Shown: positions 1 to 8,318 of the stretch, in pieces | Position numbering within the stretch: the first letter of the stretch is position 1 | Layout: each line of letters starts with the position of its first letter | NCBI GenBank assembly: GCA_964493385.1 | Contig: CAZBNW010000023.1 | Span: forward strand, 1 to 28,103 | Direction of reading: 5' to 3' | Origin: Loki-b32 sp964493385 | GTDB taxonomy: Archaea; Asgardarchaeota; Lokiarchaeia; Sigyniarchaeales; SOKP01 | Length of the DNA stretch: 28,103 nucleotides | The notes under the pieces: model-generated | Database searches by the model: none | Seen by the model: only the letters and a program-made list of their open reading frames with translations | Told to the model about the DNA's origin: nothing | Program-made: the position numbers and the translations under genes

Positions 1-91
1 GCCTATTATAATCAATGAATTAATATTTAAATATTAATTAAATATTTGTATATTAATTATTAATCTAAAAATTTAGAGAAATTTTCTAGTT

Positions 92-688
92 TTGACCACG
101 ACAGAGATTAAAATTTCTAGGAATCTTGAAGACGGGATTGAGTTTTCATGCCAATTGTGTGGTAAATGCTGTACAGGATTCAACGAAGGAGAAGTTTATT
201 TATATAAAGAAGATATTCTTAGATTAGCTAAATTTTTAAATGTTAAAGGAAAGAATGGGTTAAGAAAATTCGCTGAAAACTATGTGAAAGTTATCAATGA
301 CTCTTTTTTCTGGAAAGAGCCAGGGGCACAGAGAGGTAAAAAATATCGTTTTAAAACACTCGGATTTAAATTTACAGGAGACGATGAGCATTGTCATTTT
401 TTAAAAAATAACAAGTGTAGTGTTCATATAGCCCGTCCCTTCCAATGTAGATCATTTCCTTTTTGGCAGATGATGGTGTCAAGTAGGAAAAATTTTGAAA
501 ATTATACAAAAAAATGCAAAGGTTTACAGGTTTTAAAGGGGAAATATTATTCAAGGGATGAAATTTTAAATTGGGCGAAAGCAGAATATGAAATAGAGAA
601 GAATTACTTTTTAGAAATGAAAAAAAACAATTTTGATATTCTTAAAGTATATCCTTTTCTATCAAAAAAAATGCTTCAGGTTAGTTAA
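92..688 (+). CDS. YkgJ-family cysteine-cluster protein
   Basis: 198 residues of the YkgJ/UPF0153 family, small soluble proteins thought to bind zinc or an Fe-S cluster through a conserved Cys cluster; the biochemical role is not settled. The N-terminus has the diagnostic CxxCxxCC (C20, C23, C26, C27), followed by the family's helical segment rich in 'DILRLAKFL'. Around residues 107-130 is the second signature, a CxFL....CSVH..RP..CRSFPFW block. The start is a TTG at 92; there is no upstream ATG in frame and the reading begins just before the Cys motif, so a slightly different start is possible. It stands alone, convergent with the membrane-protein gene downstream. Family assignment is confident; function is not. 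Confidence 0.85.
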   Translation: MTTTEIKISRNLEDGIEFSCQLCGKCCTGFNEGEVYLYKEDILRLAKFLNVKGKNGLRKFAENYVKVINDSFFWKEPGAQRGKKYRFKTLGFKFTGDDEHCHFLKNNKCSVHIARPFQCRSFPFWQMMVSSRKNFENYTKKCKGLQVLKGKYYSRDEILNWAKAEYEIEKNYFLEMKKNNFDILKVYPFLSKKMLQVS

Positions 689-754
689 AAAAGATAGAAA
701 AACTGACCTTCCCATTAATTTATGTTTTTATTTAAATTATTAAATAGAAAACTT

Positions 755-775
755 GACCGACTGATTCTTTCGGTT
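755..775. terminator. Hairpin between convergent genes
   Basis: GACCGA (755-760) and TCGGTT (770-775) form a 6-bp stem, one pair being G-U, with a 9-nt loop. It sits in the 150-nt gap between two convergent genes, where a bidirectional 3'-end signal would be expected. The surrounding sequence is A/T-rich but there is no clean T-run directly after it. Confidence 0.3.
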
Positions 776-838
776 AATTTAATTAAAATAAAAAAAAATA
801 AAAGTTTATTATTTTATTTAAAAAGTTTGATTATTTTA

Positions 839-1525
839 TTAAAAGTCAAGCAATCGCAGAATGAACGCAATTAATAAGACTTGACCACCCCAACCAGCAA
901 TAGGGAGGGGAGGGATTAGTGTTACAGCAACAAACCAGGCATATACAGAAATCCATTGAAAGAACATAAATCCAATTATTAAGAGAACCCACCATTCATA
1001 AGGTATCTTAATATCAACAAAATCAAAGATTAATATTATTAAAATTATACATAAGATTAATCCAAAAAGGCCTGCTAATAGAAGATCTACGCTCATAGCT
1101 AATGAAATTGCATAAAATAGTAAAATGCATTCATATATACCTATAGCTGCACCTAGGAGTGCCATCATCTTATTTGCTTTCCAACCTTTCTTTCCACCGA
1201 AAAAGTCGACTAACGCTGCCATTATTGCGAGTGTTCCCGCCCAATATGACGCAGTACTACCAAGATATCCAAAAATCAGAGTGACTACACCAAGGACTAG
1301 TAATAACCACCAATAAAATGGAATTTTAATTGGTATCAAGTCCCACAATGCTAAAGCTAAAAAGACATATAATGCAAATACCAGTTCTAATATTCCGTAA
1401 AGAATTAGTAACTCTGTACCAGGAACAACCGCTGAAAAGTACCCAACAGCATCAAAAAACCAGAATAACACTGCTAACATGGCAAGTAATACCATTGCAG
1501 AAAATTCTCTTTTTTCTTCACCCAT
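839..1525 (-). CDS. Polytopic membrane protein with internal duplication
   Basis: 228 residues, almost entirely hydrophobic, with about eight predicted membrane-spanning segments and a short charged N-terminus (MGEEKREF). No family was recognised. The protein is made of two similar halves: residues 62-78 (DLIPIKIPFYWW then LLL) and 168-184 (DFVDIKIPYEWW then VLL) carry the same 'IKIP-aromatic-x-WW-LL' block at the same place in a four-helix unit, and each half ends with a helix finishing in L(V/L)DF. This is an ancient internal gene duplication. It could be a small channel, transporter or membrane-organising protein; nothing in the context decides. The gene is convergent with the YkgJ gene, and an A/T tract lies just upstream of its ATG. 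Confidence 0.7.
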   Translation of the reverse strand: MGEEKREFSAMVLLAMLAVLFWFFDAVGYFSAVVPGTELLILYGILELVFALYVFLALALWDLIPIKIPFYWWLLLVLGVVTLIFGYLGSTASYWAGTLAIMAALVDFFGGKKGWKANKMMALLGAAIGIYECILLFYAISLAMSVDLLLAGLFGLILCIILIILIFDFVDIKIPYEWWVLLIIGFMFFQWISVYAWFVAVTLIPPLPIAGWGGQVLLIAFILRLLDF

Positions 1526-1894
1526 ATAAGATCACTTTTTTTTTTTTAAGAATTCTATTTAAATTTTTTTTTCCAAATTGGAATTAGATTAAAATTATAC
1601 TCCCCAGTTTAAAAAATTTTTCTTATTTTTTATTAGAAGCTTAATAGCATAATAGTTCTTGATATGAAAAATAAAATGAAAATTTTATATAAATTTTAAT
1701 TTTGAAATATCCCAGTTTTATCCACGGAGAACTGTGTAGAGGAAAAAGAAGTTGAGAATGTTATTTCATTAGTTTTGCATATATATTTTATTTATATTTT
1801 ATTTTGAAATACTAATATCTCATTTCTAAAAATAATCTCAACAATTATTAAAAAATCGACTTTATATTAATTAAAGATTAAAGACGATTTCTTA
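1526..1894. other. Divergent intergenic region, 369 nt
   Basis: Separates the minus-strand membrane-protein gene from the plus-strand hdrA-like gene. It holds a T14 tract near 1537-1550, several A/T runs, and a relatively G-rich patch around 1710-1760. No convincing open frame, tRNA or repeat was seen. It presumably carries both promoters. Confidence 0.5.
1860..1868 (+). promoter_or_regulatory. Candidate box A (TATA) for hdrA-like gene
   Basis: CTTTATATT lies about 30 nt before the TTG start at 1895, the spacing expected for an archaeal TATA box driving a leaderless transcript. No Shine-Dalgarno sequence precedes the start. The region is so A/T-rich that chance matches are common. Confidence 0.35.
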
Positions 1895-4306
1895 TTGGTT
1901 AGTGATTTAAAATTGAAGATTGGTCTATATTTATGTGATTGTGGAAAAAATATCAGTGGAGTAATCGATAATGAGAAATTGATTAAACATTTTGAGAAAT
2001 ATTCTGATTTACATGTGTTTAGAGACCAATATTTATGTTCTGAATTAGGGTTAACCAAGATTATTGATGAAATAAAAGAAAATAAGGTGAATCGTGTTGT
2101 TATTGCTGCTTGTTCATTCAAGCTTCATGGGTTATTGTTTCGTAAGACTATTGAAAAAGCAGGAATTAACCGATTTTTAATATCATTTGCAAATATTCGG
2201 GAACAGAATTCATGGGTTCATTACGATGAACCAGATAAAGCAACAAGAAAAGCAATAGATCAAATTAATATGGCGATAGAACAAGTAAGACTTTTAGAAC
2301 CATTAGAAGTCCAATATTCAGACATAACACCGTCGGCTCTACTCATTGGAGGGGGAATAGCGGGAATAAAAGCAGCACTAGCAATTGCAGATACTGGTAA
2401 TAAAGTATATTTAGTTGAAAAAGAGCCTACAATTGGTGGTCATATGGCTCTATTCGACAAAACTTTTCCAACCTTGGATTGTAGTATATGCATTTTAGGG
2501 CCATTAATGACAGAAGTAAAAGATCATCCGAATATTGAATTATTAACTTATTCAACCGTGGAAAGCGTTAATGGATTCATTGGAAACTTTGATGTATCAA
2601 TAAAAAAAAACCCTCGATTCATAATAGAAGATGACTGTGTAGGGTGTTTTGATATCTGTAGAGAAGTATGCCCAATAGATATTGAGGATACTTTTTTTCC
2701 AAGAAAAGCTATAGATGTTCCTTATCCTCAAGCAATACCTTTATTTCCAAATATCTTAGAGGAATTTTGTGTTGGTTGTAAAGCCTGTGCTCAAGCTTGT
2801 GGAGATCGAAATGCAATTGATTTTGACCAAAAATCTGAAATTATTAATATTAAAGTAGGATCAATTATAGTCGCAACTGGTCTTAAACCGTTTGATCCAT
2901 CTATATTAGGGGAATATGGTTATGAAAAATACTCTGACATCATAACTACAATGCAAATGGAGAGATTATTTAATAGCGATGGTCCAACCAATGGTAAAGT
3001 TGTAAGACCTTCTAATGGGGAGCCTCCTAAAAAGGTATCTTTTGTTTTATGTGTTGGTTCCCGCAATAAAAAAATCCATCGAGAGTATTGCAGTCTAGTA
3101 TGTTGTAATGTAGCGATTAAGCAAGCAATTTTGTTAAAAAAAGAAAATCCTGAAGTAAAAATTAATATTTACTACACTGATATTAGAGCAGTGGGTAAAA
3201 ATTGTGAGGAATTTTATAATAGGGCACGAGAAGTTTTTGGGGTACGTTTCATAAAAAGTAATATCTCAGCAATTTTAAAAAGCGATACTTCGGATGATTT
3301 GATAATCCGTGGTGAAGATATAATTGAAGATGCTCTTTTCGAAAATAAAACAGACTTAGTGATTTTAGCAATAGGTATAGATCCCGCAGAAGGGACAGAT
3401 GAATTAAGCAAGATTTTAAATATCTCCCAAGATCCTTATGGCTTTTTGTTAGAAAAACATTTAAAAGTCAATCCCTCTGAAACTTTAGTGAGTGGTATTT
3501 ACTTGGCAGGGGCAATCCAAGGACCTAAAGATATTCCTAATAGCATTGCTCAAGCAGAAAGTGCTGCTGCTAAAGCTATAGCATTAATTACTCGCGGTAA
3601 AGTAGAATTGGATCCCCATGTTGTTTGTTTTGACAAAGAGAAATGTGATCTATGTAGACTCTGTGAAACTATATGTATATATAATTCTTTAAAGATTGAG
3701 CAAAAGGAATTGAAGATAATTCCCGCGAATTGTACTGGATGTGGAGCATGTGCAGCAATGTGCCCTTATGATGCACTCTATATTCCGGGCTTTCGAAAAG
3801 CACAAATTTCAGCTCAATTAAAATCAGTCCTTAGTGAGAAGAAAGAATCTCCATTGATAATAGCATTTTTATGTAATTGGTGTTCTTATGTAGGTGCTGA
3901 TCTTGCAGGAACAAGTAAAATAATTTATCCTACAAATATTAGAACAGTTCATGTTATGTGTACAGCAATGCTTAATCCCTCTTTAGTATTTGAAAGCTTC
4001 TTCTATTGTGCTGACGGTGTATTAATTGCTGGCTGTTATCCTCAAGATTGTCATTATGAAACGGGATTCACAAAGGCAGAAACACGATATGAAAGTATTA
4101 AAGAAATGTTAGCTGAGGCGAATATAAATGAAAATCGTGTTAGAATTGTTAGTATATCAGCTGGCGAAGGGGAAAAATTTGCAAAAATAATAAAACAATT
4201 TAAAGAAGAATTAACTAATTTAGGTCCAATTCGACCAGGTGAATATTTAAAACCTCCTACAACAAAAGAACAATTAAAATATAAAGCCAAATTAGACGAA
4301 ATTTAA
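1895..4306 (+). CDS. hdrA: HdrA-MvhD fusion, heterodisulfide reductase-type electron-transfer flavoprotein
   Basis: 803 residues. HdrA is the FAD- and Fe-S-carrying subunit of heterodisulfide-reductase-type complexes that move, and in some complexes bifurcate, electrons in the cytoplasm. Visible in order: an N-terminal HdrA domain with CxCG (C14, C16); the FAD-binding GGGIAG loop at 152-157; the HdrA-specific DCSIC pair (C196, C199); two ferredoxin-like Cys sets (C248/251/255/259 and C292/295/298/302); the rest of the FAD domain; then two more CxxCxxCxxxC sets (C584-594 and C613-623). From about 650 the chain continues into an MvhD/FrhD-type [2Fe-2S] domain (CNWCSYVGADLAG at C660/C663, later a GCYPQDC motif). 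MvhD normally joins Hdr to a hydrogenase, so the fusion suggests direct docking to a hydrogenase or formate-dehydrogenase-like partner. No hdrB or hdrC lies nearby. TTG start, probably leaderless. Confidence 0.92.
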   Translation: MVSDLKLKIGLYLCDCGKNISGVIDNEKLIKHFEKYSDLHVFRDQYLCSELGLTKIIDEIKENKVNRVVIAACSFKLHGLLFRKTIEKAGINRFLISFANIREQNSWVHYDEPDKATRKAIDQINMAIEQVRLLEPLEVQYSDITPSALLIGGGIAGIKAALAIADTGNKVYLVEKEPTIGGHMALFDKTFPTLDCSICILGPLMTEVKDHPNIELLTYSTVESVNGFIGNFDVSIKKNPRFIIEDDCVGCFDICREVCPIDIEDTFFPRKAIDVPYPQAIPLFPNILEEFCVGCKACAQACGDRNAIDFDQKSEIINIKVGSIIVATGLKPFDPSILGEYGYEKYSDIITTMQMERLFNSDGPTNGKVVRPSNGEPPKKVSFVLCVGSRNKKIHREYCSLVCCNVAIKQAILLKKENPEVKINIYYTDIRAVGKNCEEFYNRAREVFGVRFIKSNISAILKSDTSDDLIIRGEDIIEDALFENKTDLVILAIGIDPAEGTDELSKILNISQDPYGFLLEKHLKVNPSETLVSGIYLAGAIQGPKDIPNSIAQAESAAAKAIALITRGKVELDPHVVCFDKEKCDLCRLCETICIYNSLKIEQKELKIIPANCTGCGACAAMCPYDALYIPGFRKAQISAQLKSVLSEKKESPLIIAFLCNWCSYVGADLAGTSKIIYPTNIRTVHVMCTAMLNPSLVFESFFYCADGVLIAGCYPQDCHYETGFTKAETRYESIKEMLAEANINENRVRIVSISAGEGEKFAKIIKQFKEELTNLGPIRPGEYLKPPTTKEQLKYKAKLDEI

Positions 4307-4463
4307 AAAAATCTTCAAGAAGATCCAAACAAGTTTCATTTTCCTCAAGATTGAATGTTAATTTTTTATTACTAACTCTCTTATAAATCTTATTAATAGA
4401 TTATTTTTATTATATTATAGAACGCGAATTTTAATTTTAAAATTATAATTTAACGAGTTAAAT

Positions 4464-5750
4464 ATGAAAGTTCGTGCAATTACAATTGGACAGATAATAC
4501 CTTTCTTATATAAGAATGAAACAATTTTATCATTTTTACAAGATAAATTAACAAATTTCTCTTCTTTTTATAAAGATATTATTAGTACGTTAGAAGAAAG
4601 AGATATTGCTGTTGAGACTAAAAGATTCTGCTCTCAACCACTTTTTAGTTATGATAATAAATTATTTTATGAAAAAAACTTAAAAGAGACTATAGTAGAT
4701 ATTAATACACAATTGAGTTTTTTACAGGACATATTTAAAGATTATGGAATAAACTATTTTGCTTGCTGCATGATGCTAGCAGACCAAATTCAAGAATTAG
4801 GAATTTTTGAGAAATTATTACTCGATGAAGTTCCTCACTTTATTAAAAATAATAGGAATTTTTTCACATCTTTACCGGTTGCATCTACCGAACAAGGGAT
4901 TAATATAGCAGCTTTGAAATCTGGTGCGAAAATAATAAAAAACCTATCTGAACCTGATCCATTTAATAATTTACAGTTTTGTGTATCTTCAAATGTAGGT
5001 CCAAATGTTCCTTTCTTTCCTGCTGCTTATCATTTTTCAGAAAAACCTACTTTTTCCCTGGCTTTAGAAATGGCAGATGAAGTGATAAATGTTATAGAAG
5101 AATCAAGCACGTTTAAAGATGTTCAGCTTAATTTATTAGCAAAATTTAATGAGATTTATGATAATTTAACAAAAATTGCTGAAAAAGCTAGTAGGAATTT
5201 TGATATTGAATTTAAGGGAATTGATTTTTCCCCTGCCCCCTTTCCTATGATTGACAAGAGTATCGGAACTGCTATAGAAAAATTGGGGTTTGAGTATTTT
5301 GGAGCTAATGGAACATTAACCGGTGTAGCCTTAATTAAAAATTCTATCCCCGTCAATAAAGAGAAAGTAATAGGTTTTTCAGGTTTCATGCAACCTGTTT
5401 TAGAAGATTTTATTTTATCAAAAAGATTGTCTGAGAATAAATTCAATTTAGATTCACTCTTATTGTATTCTACTATGTGTGGAGCAGGACTCGATGTAGT
5501 TCCACTTCCTGGAGATATTACAGAAAAAGAATTATTTTACATCTTACTCGATATATGTACTATTTCCGTTACATTAAATAAACCTTTAACTTGTAGACTT
5601 ATGCCTATACCTGGAAAAAGCTCAGGTGATGATGTTGAGTTTGATTTTGAATATTTTGCTCCTTCTAAGATAATTGACTTCAGAAGATTAGTTGGCGAGA
5701 ATAAGAATGATTTATTTAATCGAAATGAGAAAAATTTGAAATTTCTTTAA
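4464..5750 (+). CDS. DUF711/UPF0210 family protein
   Basis: 428 residues matching the DUF711/UPF0210 family, which is widespread in archaea and bacteria and lacks an established function, despite some database names linking it to pyruvate-formate-lyase-like proteins. The family start 'KVRAITIG' is at residues 2-9. The diagnostic DFSPAPFPMIDKSIG stretch begins near residue 254 and is followed by a GANGTLTGVAL block near 279. A GxGxDVVPLPGD segment in the last third is also typical. Length is close to normal, with no signal peptide or membrane segment. It starts with ATG at 4464 after a 157-nt A/T-rich gap and appears to be a single-gene unit. Identity is good; enzymatic role is unknown. Confidence 0.82.
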   Translation: MKVRAITIGQIIPFLYKNETILSFLQDKLTNFSSFYKDIISTLEERDIAVETKRFCSQPLFSYDNKLFYEKNLKETIVDINTQLSFLQDIFKDYGINYFACCMMLADQIQELGIFEKLLLDEVPHFIKNNRNFFTSLPVASTEQGINIAALKSGAKIIKNLSEPDPFNNLQFCVSSNVGPNVPFFPAAYHFSEKPTFSLALEMADEVINVIEESSTFKDVQLNLLAKFNEIYDNLTKIAEKASRNFDIEFKGIDFSPAPFPMIDKSIGTAIEKLGFEYFGANGTLTGVALIKNSIPVNKEKVIGFSGFMQPVLEDFILSKRLSENKFNLDSLLLYSTMCGAGLDVVPLPGDITEKELFYILLDICTISVTLNKPLTCRLMPIPGKSSGDDVEFDFEYFAPSKIIDFRRLVGENKNDLFNRNEKNLKFL

Positions 5751-5784
5751 TAAAATTTTTTAGAAAGAGTATCTAATTATATTT

Positions 5785-6273
5785 TTGATAAGTTACAAAA
5801 ATTATAGTATTAATTTTTATATGAGAGAGAGAAAAAAAAAGAAGACATTACGTTTCTTTAATGAAGCGGTTGAATATATTGATAAATTTGATACTCAAGA
5901 CATCTTAATAGAAGAAGCTACAATTCCTTTAAATAGAAGAAGCCCTAATTCTAATTTTTTAAGAGATGAAATGCTAAATGAATTAAACAATCTGAGGAAT
6001 ATCATTAGGGATAATCCAGATTTAAAAATTGAGAAGTTATCCGAAAAGGAAAAAGAAATCTTTTATGATTTTATTAAATTTTATAGAATATGTCCATTAT
6101 GCGGAAATCCAAATCACTTTTTTAATTTAAAAAAGATATTTTTTGATGATAATAAGAAACTCTTAATACAGCAATTAATCCGATTAATGACATTAAAAAG
6201 TAGTAAATTAAGAAAATATCATCTACATTTAGGAGTTCCATGCTGTAATTGTTATAAAAATTTAATTGAATAA
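5785..6273 (+). CDS. Small Cys-rich hypothetical protein (putative zinc binder)
   Basis: Not recognised as a characterised family. The protein is basic and helical, with a CPLCGNPNH knuckle (C103, C106, H111) and a second CCNC cluster (C153, C154, C156) about 47 residues later, together able to form one zinc site. The middle is charged and helix-prone. The longest frame starts with TTG at 5785 (162 residues). An ATG at 5821, giving 150 residues and beginning MRERKKKK, is an equally good start. It follows the DUF711 gene by 34 nt on the same strand and could be co-transcribed. It is convergent with the winged-helix gene, the two stops lying only 16 nt apart. Confidence 0.6.
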   Translation: MISYKNYSINFYMRERKKKKTLRFFNEAVEYIDKFDTQDILIEEATIPLNRRSPNSNFLRDEMLNELNNLRNIIRDNPDLKIEKLSEKEKEIFYDFIKFYRICPLCGNPNHFFNLKKIFFDDNKKLLIQQLIRLMTLKSSKLRKYHLHLGVPCCNCYKNLIE

Positions 6274-6289
6274 TAAAATTAAACTTCTT

Positions 6290-6628
6290 TTACTTAAAAT
6301 ATTCAATTACCTTCCCACTTTGAGTAATTTCATAAAAGATTTCTTCATTGGTTTCATCTTTAACAGAGTTAATACAAAAAGCTTTAATTAAAAAATCCAT
6401 GTTATAATCAAACATAGACTCATCTTCGATTATTTTTTCATTGAGAAGTTTTTTCAACAGATCCTTTTTTGAAATACGTTTTAAATTGTTTACAATTATT
6501 AAAATCTCCCGACGAACCGGATTATTAACTGCTCTTAAATACAGTGAATGTAAATATCTTGTCCCCTCAACTGATTTACCAAATTCTTCCATCGTTTTAT
6601 AATTCTTGAAATCGAACTCATCAGGCAT
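6290..6628 (-). CDS. Winged-helix (ArsR/MarR-like) DNA-binding protein
   Basis: 112 residues forming a single winged-helix domain. Residues about 30-45 ('RAVNNPVRREILIIV') are the typical opening helix of ArsR-like and TrmB-like repressors. A helix-turn-helix of the 'ISKKDLLKKLL' type follows, then a wing ('EEIFYEITQSGKVIEYF'). No metal-binding Cys or His set is visible, so this is probably not a classical metal sensor. It is a likely small transcriptional regulator; its target is not evident. The gene is divergent from the small 6759-7031 gene, with 130 nt between them that may carry an operator. Confidence 0.65.
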   Translation of the reverse strand: MPDEFDFKNYKTMEEFGKSVEGTRYLHSLYLRAVNNPVRREILIIVNNLKRISKKDLLKKLLNEKIIEDESMFDYNMDFLIKAFCINSVKDETNEEIFYEITQSGKVIEYFK

Positions 6629-6758
6629 ATTTGATTAAAAGTATTAAGAAAGAAAAATCTTGCGTTTATAATGGATTCTGTGTTGAAATATAAAAGGACT
6701 TTAAATAACTGGATTTAAACTAAGATATTGAATTTACAAACATTTAAAGTGAATAATA

Positions 6759-7031
6759 ATGGAAAAAGTTAAAATATCACACAGCCCTAAAATAAAACCA
6801 TTTAATAGTAAAGAGAAGGTTGGTGATAAAATTGAAAGCTTATGGAATGAAAATTCATTATTCGATAAAAATTCGAAATACGAATCTAAAAAACTTGTAA
6901 TAAAATTAGAAACTAGTGGAAAGGAAAAAAGAAAAATATTATTAAAACTGGAAAGTGGGAGCTCTAAAGTTCATAATAGTAATTATAATTTAATTTCAGA
7001 ACTGTTAAAAGAATTCTTCGATGGAAATTGA
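6759..7031 (+). CDS. Small charged hypothetical protein
   Basis: 90 residues, Lys/Glu/Ser-rich, with an acidic-helical C-terminus (SELLKEFFDG) and no recognisable domain. It starts with ATG at 6759, and a TATA-like 'ATATAAAAGG' lies about 70 nt upstream. It ends in TGA, whereas every other intact gene here ends in TAA. It lies divergent to the winged-helix gene and convergent with the esterase gene, 6 nt away. Coding use looks native. It might be a product specific to this lineage, or a chance frame; no function can be proposed. Confidence 0.45.
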   Translation: MEKVKISHSPKIKPFNSKEKVGDKIESLWNENSLFDKNSKYESKKLVIKLETSGKEKRKILLKLESGSSKVHNSNYNLISELLKEFFDGN

Positions 7032-7037
7032 AATAAT

Positions 7038-8120
7038 TTAATTAAATAACTCTTTAATAAATTCTCCTATTTTAATCAATGCCTCTTTTGCTTCCGGTAA
7101 ATCATGCAATCCAAAACCTTGAAATACATGAATGGTATCTTCCCACTCTTGTAATGTAGCATCTACTCCTGCGGTTTTGGCACGTTCAACAAAACGTGTT
7201 GAATGATCATATAACATTTCACTTTTGCTTACTTGAATTAGGATTGGAGGTAAACCTTTAAGATCTGCAAAAACAGGAGAAACTAGAGGATTATTAGGAT
7301 CAGCTCCTGCTAAAAAAGCTGGTGCCCACCAAAATATCCCCGTATCAGCTAATATTGGATCTGTCTTTGCGTTTTCTAAAAGGGTTTTACTATTATTTGT
7401 ATAATCGATACCTGGTGACATTGCAACTGCTCCAGCAGGTAATGGAATTCCATCATCTCTCAACTTAATTAAAGTTGAGAGGGTTAAATTACCACCGGCA
7501 GAATCTCCAGCAATAACTATGTTTTCCGATCTAAACCCTCGTGATAAAAGCCAATTATAAGCTTTAACACAGTCTTCTAAACCTGCTGGGAAAGGATGTT
7601 CAGGAGCAAGACGATAATTAACACTTAACACACGCATCTTAGTCTTTTTCGCTATATCTATTGTTAAATGTCTATGAGTTTTTGGAGAAAACAAAACCAT
7701 GCCTCCTCCATGAAAGTATAAAAGAACTTTATCATCATTTGCCCCAGGTACGATTTGCCATTCTGCAGGAACACCTCCAGCATCAATTTTTTCTATTTCT
7801 ACATCTTCTGGAAGTGGATATTGCTCTAACCGAGTATCTGCAGAATATTCGACTATAAATCGAAATAATTTCGCTAATAAAAGCGTCTCTTCATAATTAA
7901 AGATTCCATAAAGATCTTCTATGGTACTCTCCTCATTAGATAGCTCTTGAAAAAATTTCTCATTTTCTTCTGCTAATTTTTGCATATAAACTTGTAGATT
8001 AAATCCTTTATTTTCTTCAAGTTTAAGAAATTCTAAAGCACCATTTAATTGAATTTTTTGGCTTTCATCCATAAGCTTAAGAATCTCTGGACGGATTTTT
8101 GATCTGTCTAAAATTGTCAT
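7038..8120 (-). CDS. Alpha/beta-hydrolase, HSL-family esterase
   Basis: 360 residues. A carboxylesterase/lipase of the hormone-sensitive-lipase (family IV) type, hydrolysing short- to medium-chain esters. The oxyanion-hole HGGG is at 137-140, the nucleophile is S207 in GDSAGG, and the expected acid and base are D305 (MLYDHS) and H331 (TIHVFQ). The 'YRLAPEHPFPAGLEDC' block near 169-184 is diagnostic. The N-terminal ~100 residues form a helical cap. There is no signal peptide, so it is probably cytosolic. It is a single-gene unit starting with ATG at 8120; the physiological substrate is unknown. Confidence 0.9.
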   Translation of the reverse strand: MTILDRSKIRPEILKLMDESQKIQLNGALEFLKLEENKGFNLQVYMQKLAEENEKFFQELSNEESTIEDLYGIFNYEETLLLAKLFRFIVEYSADTRLEQYPLPEDVEIEKIDAGGVPAEWQIVPGANDDKVLLYFHGGGMVLFSPKTHRHLTIDIAKKTKMRVLSVNYRLAPEHPFPAGLEDCVKAYNWLLSRGFRSENIVIAGDSAGGNLTLSTLIKLRDDGIPLPAGAVAMSPGIDYTNNSKTLLENAKTDPILADTGIFWWAPAFLAGADPNNPLVSPVFADLKGLPPILIQVSKSEMLYDHSTRFVERAKTAGVDATLQEWEDTIHVFQGFGLHDLPEAKEALIKIGEFIKELFN

Positions 8121-8318
8121 CTTTTAGTCAAACTCTAAAATTTGGTTTAAATTTTATAAATAATTATCTGAATAATTCTTATTAATATAACTTTATTAAT
8201 GCTAAAATTCATCTCTATAAATGAATTTTTTATTCAGAAATGAAAAGAAAAATATTTTATATTGGCACTCTTATTTCTTCATTAATTTTAATTTAAATGT
8301 AAATCAGATGAAAAAAAA

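Noticed and set aside
1125..1587. Plus-strand open frames opposite the membrane-protein gene
   Set aside because: They are antisense shadows of a clear hydrophobic coding region and encode low-complexity sequence without domains.
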